Assembly (NCBI GenBank): GCA_012960415.1
Contig: DUBH01000084.1
Coordinates: 121,689 to 181,502 of the forward strand
Origin: Henriciella sp.
Lineage (GTDB): Bacteria > Pseudomonadota > Alphaproteobacteria > Caulobacterales > Hyphomonadaceae
Length of the DNA: 59,814 nt
Direction: 5' to 3'
Position 1 is the stretch's first letter. Every line of letters begins with the position of its first letter. Both the position numbers and the translations under genes were made by a program. Under the pieces are notes generated by a model that was not told where the DNA came from, did not search any database, and was given only the letters and a program-made list of their open reading frames with translations. Shown piece by piece: positions 57,290 to 59,814 of the stretch.

Positions 57290-58129
57290 ATGAGCGATCA
57301 GATTTCTGCAGATGCCCGCCCGCTTCCCGCCCCACCGCGAAACTATGGTGCGATCAACTGGATCGGGCTCTGGACGCTTTATCAGCGTGAGGTCGGCCGC
57401 TTCCTGAAGGTCTGGATGCAGACCCTGTTTGCCCCCGTCATCACAACGCTTCTGTTCATGACAGTGTTCAAGCTGGCCTTCGGGAACCGCGGTGAGCTCA
57501 CGGGTGACTTTGCCGGTCTCGACTACAATGCCTTTCTCGCGCCCGGCCTCATCATCATGTCGATGTTGCAGAACGCCTTCCAGAATACGTCTTCCTCGCT
57601 GACCATCGCCAAGGTGCAAGGCAGCCAGGTCGACTTTCTGATGCCGCCGCTCTCCCCGCTGGAGCTGACGCTTGGCTTTATCTTCGGCGCCGTCACGCGG
57701 GGCCTTATGGTCGGCGTGATCGGCGGCCTTGCCATCCACTTCTCCGGCCTTGCCGATCTTAACATCTCGATGATCTGGCCGATCATCTGGTTCAGCCTCA
57801 TGGCGACGATCTTCCTTGCCGCCCTCGGCGCAATTGCCGGTATCTGGGCAGAGAAGTTCGATCACCTTGCCGCCATCACCAACTTCGTGATCGTGCCGCT
57901 GACCTTCCTTTCGGGGACGTTCTACGACATCAAGGTGCTGGTTGAGCCGTTCCAGACGGCCGCTCATTTCGACCCGATCTTCTATCTGATCGACGGTTTC
58001 CGTGCGGGCTTCATCGGGGTCTCCAACTCCTCGCTGATGACCGGCGTTATTGCGTCGGCCGCTTTCACCTTCGCCGCATGTCTCTGGGTCTGGTGGCTGT
58101 TCCGGACGGGTTACAAGCTGAAGTCCTGA
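57290..58129 (+). CDS. ABC-2 type transporter permease
   Basis: A 279-residue integral membrane protein with six hydrophobic segments, of the NodJ/YadH-like ABC-2 permease type. QREVGRFLKVWMQTLFAPV is the typical amphipathic N-terminal region, FLSGTFYDI and FDPIFYLIDGFRAGFIG are family blocks near the C-terminus. Such permeases work with a separate ATPase, often exporting lipids, polysaccharides or drugs. No cognate ATPase is adjacent: the next gene is an ABC-F ATPase, which is cytosolic and not a transporter partner. It is therefore an orphan permease in this window. Confidence 0.88.
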   Translation: MSDQISADARPLPAPPRNYGAINWIGLWTLYQREVGRFLKVWMQTLFAPVITTLLFMTVFKLAFGNRGELTGDFAGLDYNAFLAPGLIIMSMLQNAFQNTSSSLTIAKVQGSQVDFLMPPLSPLELTLGFIFGAVTRGLMVGVIGGLAIHFSGLADLNISMIWPIIWFSLMATIFLAALGAIAGIWAEKFDHLAAITNFVIVPLTFLSGTFYDIKVLVEPFQTAAHFDPIFYLIDGFRAGFIGVSNSSLMTGVIASAAFTFAACLWVWWLFRTGYKLKS

Positions 58130-58176
58130 TGAAGCTGGCTTGACGACACCTGCCCGCAGGCCGCACCTCACACCCC

Positions 58177-59673
58177 ATGGCAGACCTTCCCATTCTCCGG
58201 CTCGCCGATGTCGAGCTGACCTTTGGCGGCACACCGATCTTTACGGGCGTGACCTTCACCCTTGCGCGCGGTGAACGCGCAGCGCTTGTCGGGCGTAACG
58301 GGGCGGGCAAGTCCACGCTGATGAAGCTGGTGACCGGCATACATGCGCCGGACGCAGGCGACCTCTGGCGCCAGCCCGGTGTCGAAGCCGCGACCGTTGA
58401 GCAGGAGCCGGACCTCTCCGCCTTCGACACCGTGATCGATTACGCCGCTGAAAACCTTGAAGCCGTCTGGATGGCAGAGGCCGAGCTTGGCCTGTTCGGG
58501 ATTGATCCTGAAGCCGACCCGAAGACGCTGTCTGGCGGCCAGATCCGGCGCGCGGCCCTTGCCCGCGCCTTTGCCCGCGACCCGGATATCCTGCTCCTCG
58601 ACGAGCCGACCAACCATCTCGACGTGCCCATGATCGAGACGCTGGAAACGCGTCTGAAATCCTTTCCCGGCGCTGTCCTTCTGGTCAGCCACGACCGTCG
58701 TTTCCTCGAGAATGTGACAACTACCACGCTCTGGCTTCGTCAGGGCAAGGTTTGGAAGTCGCCCAAGGGTTATGCCGAATTCGATGAGTGGGCCGCCGCG
58801 ATCGAGGCTGAAGAGGAAAAACAGCTTCAGCGGATGAAGACGCACCTGAAGGAAGAGCAGCACTGGCTGGCCCGCGGCGTCACGGCGCGTCGCAAGCGGA
58901 ATATGGGGCGCCTGTCACGCCTGCACGAACTGCGCGCCCAGCACGCCAAGCAGAAATCCCTGGTCAATGATGCAAAGTCGACTGCGGGCCTGAGCGCCGA
59001 AAGCGGCGACAGCCAGAGCCGCAAAGTGCTCGAGGCGTTCGGTATCTCGAAGAGCTTCGACGACACGGTCATCGCAAAGGACCTGTCGCTTCGTATCCTG
59101 AAAGGTGACCGGATCGGTATCGTCGGTCCGAACGGGGTCGGCAAAACGACGCTTCTCAAGATCCTACTGGGAGAGCTTGCGCCAGACGAGGGCTCTGTGA
59201 AGATAGGCCAGACGCTCAATGTCACCTATCTCGACCAGACGCGGGACACGCTAAAGCCTGACGAGACGCTCTGGGAAGCGCTGACGCCCGCGGGCGGCGA
59301 CTCCATCATCGTTCAGGGCCAGCCAAAGCATGTGGCGGGCTACGCAAAGGACTTCCTGTTCTCGCCCGAACAGCTGCGCCAGCCCGTGTCGGCTCTATCG
59401 GGCGGTGAACGCAACCGGCTGACCATGGCGATCGCCCTCGCCCAGCCCGCTGATGTCCTCGTTCTCGATGAGCCGACCAACGATCTCGACATGCAGACGC
59501 TCGATCTTCTTGAAGAGATGCTGAGCGACTACGACGGCACGCTCATCCTCGTCAGCCACGACCGCGCCTCCTCGATGCCATTGTTACGAGCTGTCTGGTG
59601 CCGATGGGCGGTGGACGCTGGGTGGAAACTTCAGGCGGCTGGAGTGATGCGGCCCAACAGGTTCCGTCCCTGA
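58177..59673 (+). CDS. uup: ABC-F family ATPase (Uup-like), frameshifted and window-truncated
   Basis: Cytosolic protein with two ABC domains. First Walker A GRNGAGKST and signature LSGGQIRRAALARA, a linker with Arg/Lys-rich helix, second Walker A GPNGVGKTT and signature LSGGERNRLTMAIALAQ, and Walker B VLVLDEPTNDLDMQTL. Good similarity ends at LILVSHDR. The frame then changes: the next bases read in the +2 frame give RLLDAIVTSCLVPMGG, RWVETSGGW and a Lys/Ala-rich C-terminal extension to the window end at 59814, as expected of Uup. A single missing T near 59569-59570 (CCTTCC to CCTCC) explains it. ABC-F proteins act on ribosomes or DNA structures; Uup assignment is tentative. Confidence 0.85.
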   Translation: MADLPILRLADVELTFGGTPIFTGVTFTLARGERAALVGRNGAGKSTLMKLVTGIHAPDAGDLWRQPGVEAATVEQEPDLSAFDTVIDYAAENLEAVWMAEAELGLFGIDPEADPKTLSGGQIRRAALARAFARDPDILLLDEPTNHLDVPMIETLETRLKSFPGAVLLVSHDRRFLENVTTTTLWLRQGKVWKSPKGYAEFDEWAAAIEAEEEKQLQRMKTHLKEEQHWLARGVTARRKRNMGRLSRLHELRAQHAKQKSLVNDAKSTAGLSAESGDSQSRKVLEAFGISKSFDDTVIAKDLSLRILKGDRIGIVGPNGVGKTTLLKILLGELAPDEGSVKIGQTLNVTYLDQTRDTLKPDETLWEALTPAGGDSIIVQGQPKHVAGYAKDFLFSPEQLRQPVSALSGGERNRLTMAIALAQPADVLVLDEPTNDLDMQTLDLLEEMLSDYDGTLILVSHDRASSMPLLRAVWCRWAVDAGWKLQAAGVMRPNRFRP

Positions 59674-59814
59674 CGACGCGCAGAGCTGCGAAGCCGGCGG
59701 ACAAGGCCCAGAAGAAACAGGCCAGCGTGCCGGCTTCAGTCGGTTCAAAGCGCGAAGCGAAGCTCTCCTTCAAGGACAAGCACCGCCTGAAGGAAGCGGA
59801 GGCTGCGATGCCGC

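Noticed and set aside
57248-58234. Minus-strand frame opposite the ABC-2 permease
   Set aside because: Antisense to a protein with clear membrane segments; composition typical of a mirror frame.

Overview
The window is about 60% G+C by eye and reads as chromosome of a dimorphic-type alphaproteobacterium in Caulobacterales, most likely Hyphomonadaceae-like. The evidence is a canonical gcrA cell-cycle regulator, an alphaproteobacterial dcw cluster followed by lpxC, bamD, recN and ligA, SOS boxes of the alphaproteobacterial GTTC-N7-GTTC type, and GANTC plus TTAA-N7-TTAA-like motifs in several promoters. Genus-level assignment is not possible from this sequence alone.

Region 1 (1-10.7 kb) is accessory and metabolic. 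A duplicated intergenic repeat flanks a small hypothetical gene. It is followed by an arsR-ACR3 arsenite efflux pair, a glycerate-kinase-like P-loop kinase, a DUF421 membrane protein, and a nitroreductase-marR unit behind a striking 37-bp palindrome. A long minus-strand run then holds a membrane protein, a VOC protein, an ABC1/UbiB-type kinase, a CPBP protease, a hotdog thioesterase, an alpha/beta hydrolase and a GNAT enzyme.

Region 2 (10.7-25.3 kb) holds an AraC-alkyltransferase fusion, a sigma54 NtrC-type response regulator, a thiolase, dapB, a Tyr-rich secreted protein, a periplasmic cyclophilin, prmA, a long aminopeptidase P, ligA, recN with two LexA boxes, bamD and an XRE regulator.

Region 3 (25.3-48.1 kb) is the cell envelope and division cluster on the minus strand. 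In transcription order it reads mraZ, rsmH, ftsL, ftsI, murE, murF, mraY, murD, ftsW, murG, murC, an AT-rich DUF4268 nuclease-like gene, murB, then ddl, ftsQ, ftsA, ftsZ and lpxC. Most junctions overlap by a few bases, so the cluster is probably translationally coupled. Two foreign elements break it: the DUF4268 gene between murC and murB, and a frameshifted TonB-dependent receptor on the opposite strand between murB and ddl.

Region 4 (48.4-59.8 kb) holds trkH, proA, nadD, rsfS, rlmH, an SDR, a TorF-type porin, a Kef-type antiporter, gcrA on the minus strand, an ABC-2 permease and an ABC-F ATPase. The ABC-F gene is frameshifted and runs off the window end.

The most notable observations are the low-GC nuclease-like gene placed exactly within the murC-murB junction, the receptor with a BlaI/CopY-type operator inside the dcw cluster, a 10-bp-period MraZ box array, DnaA-box-like sites plus GANTC upstream of gcrA, and LexA boxes that would place recN-ligA under SOS control. 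No tRNA, rRNA, CRISPR array or transposase was seen.
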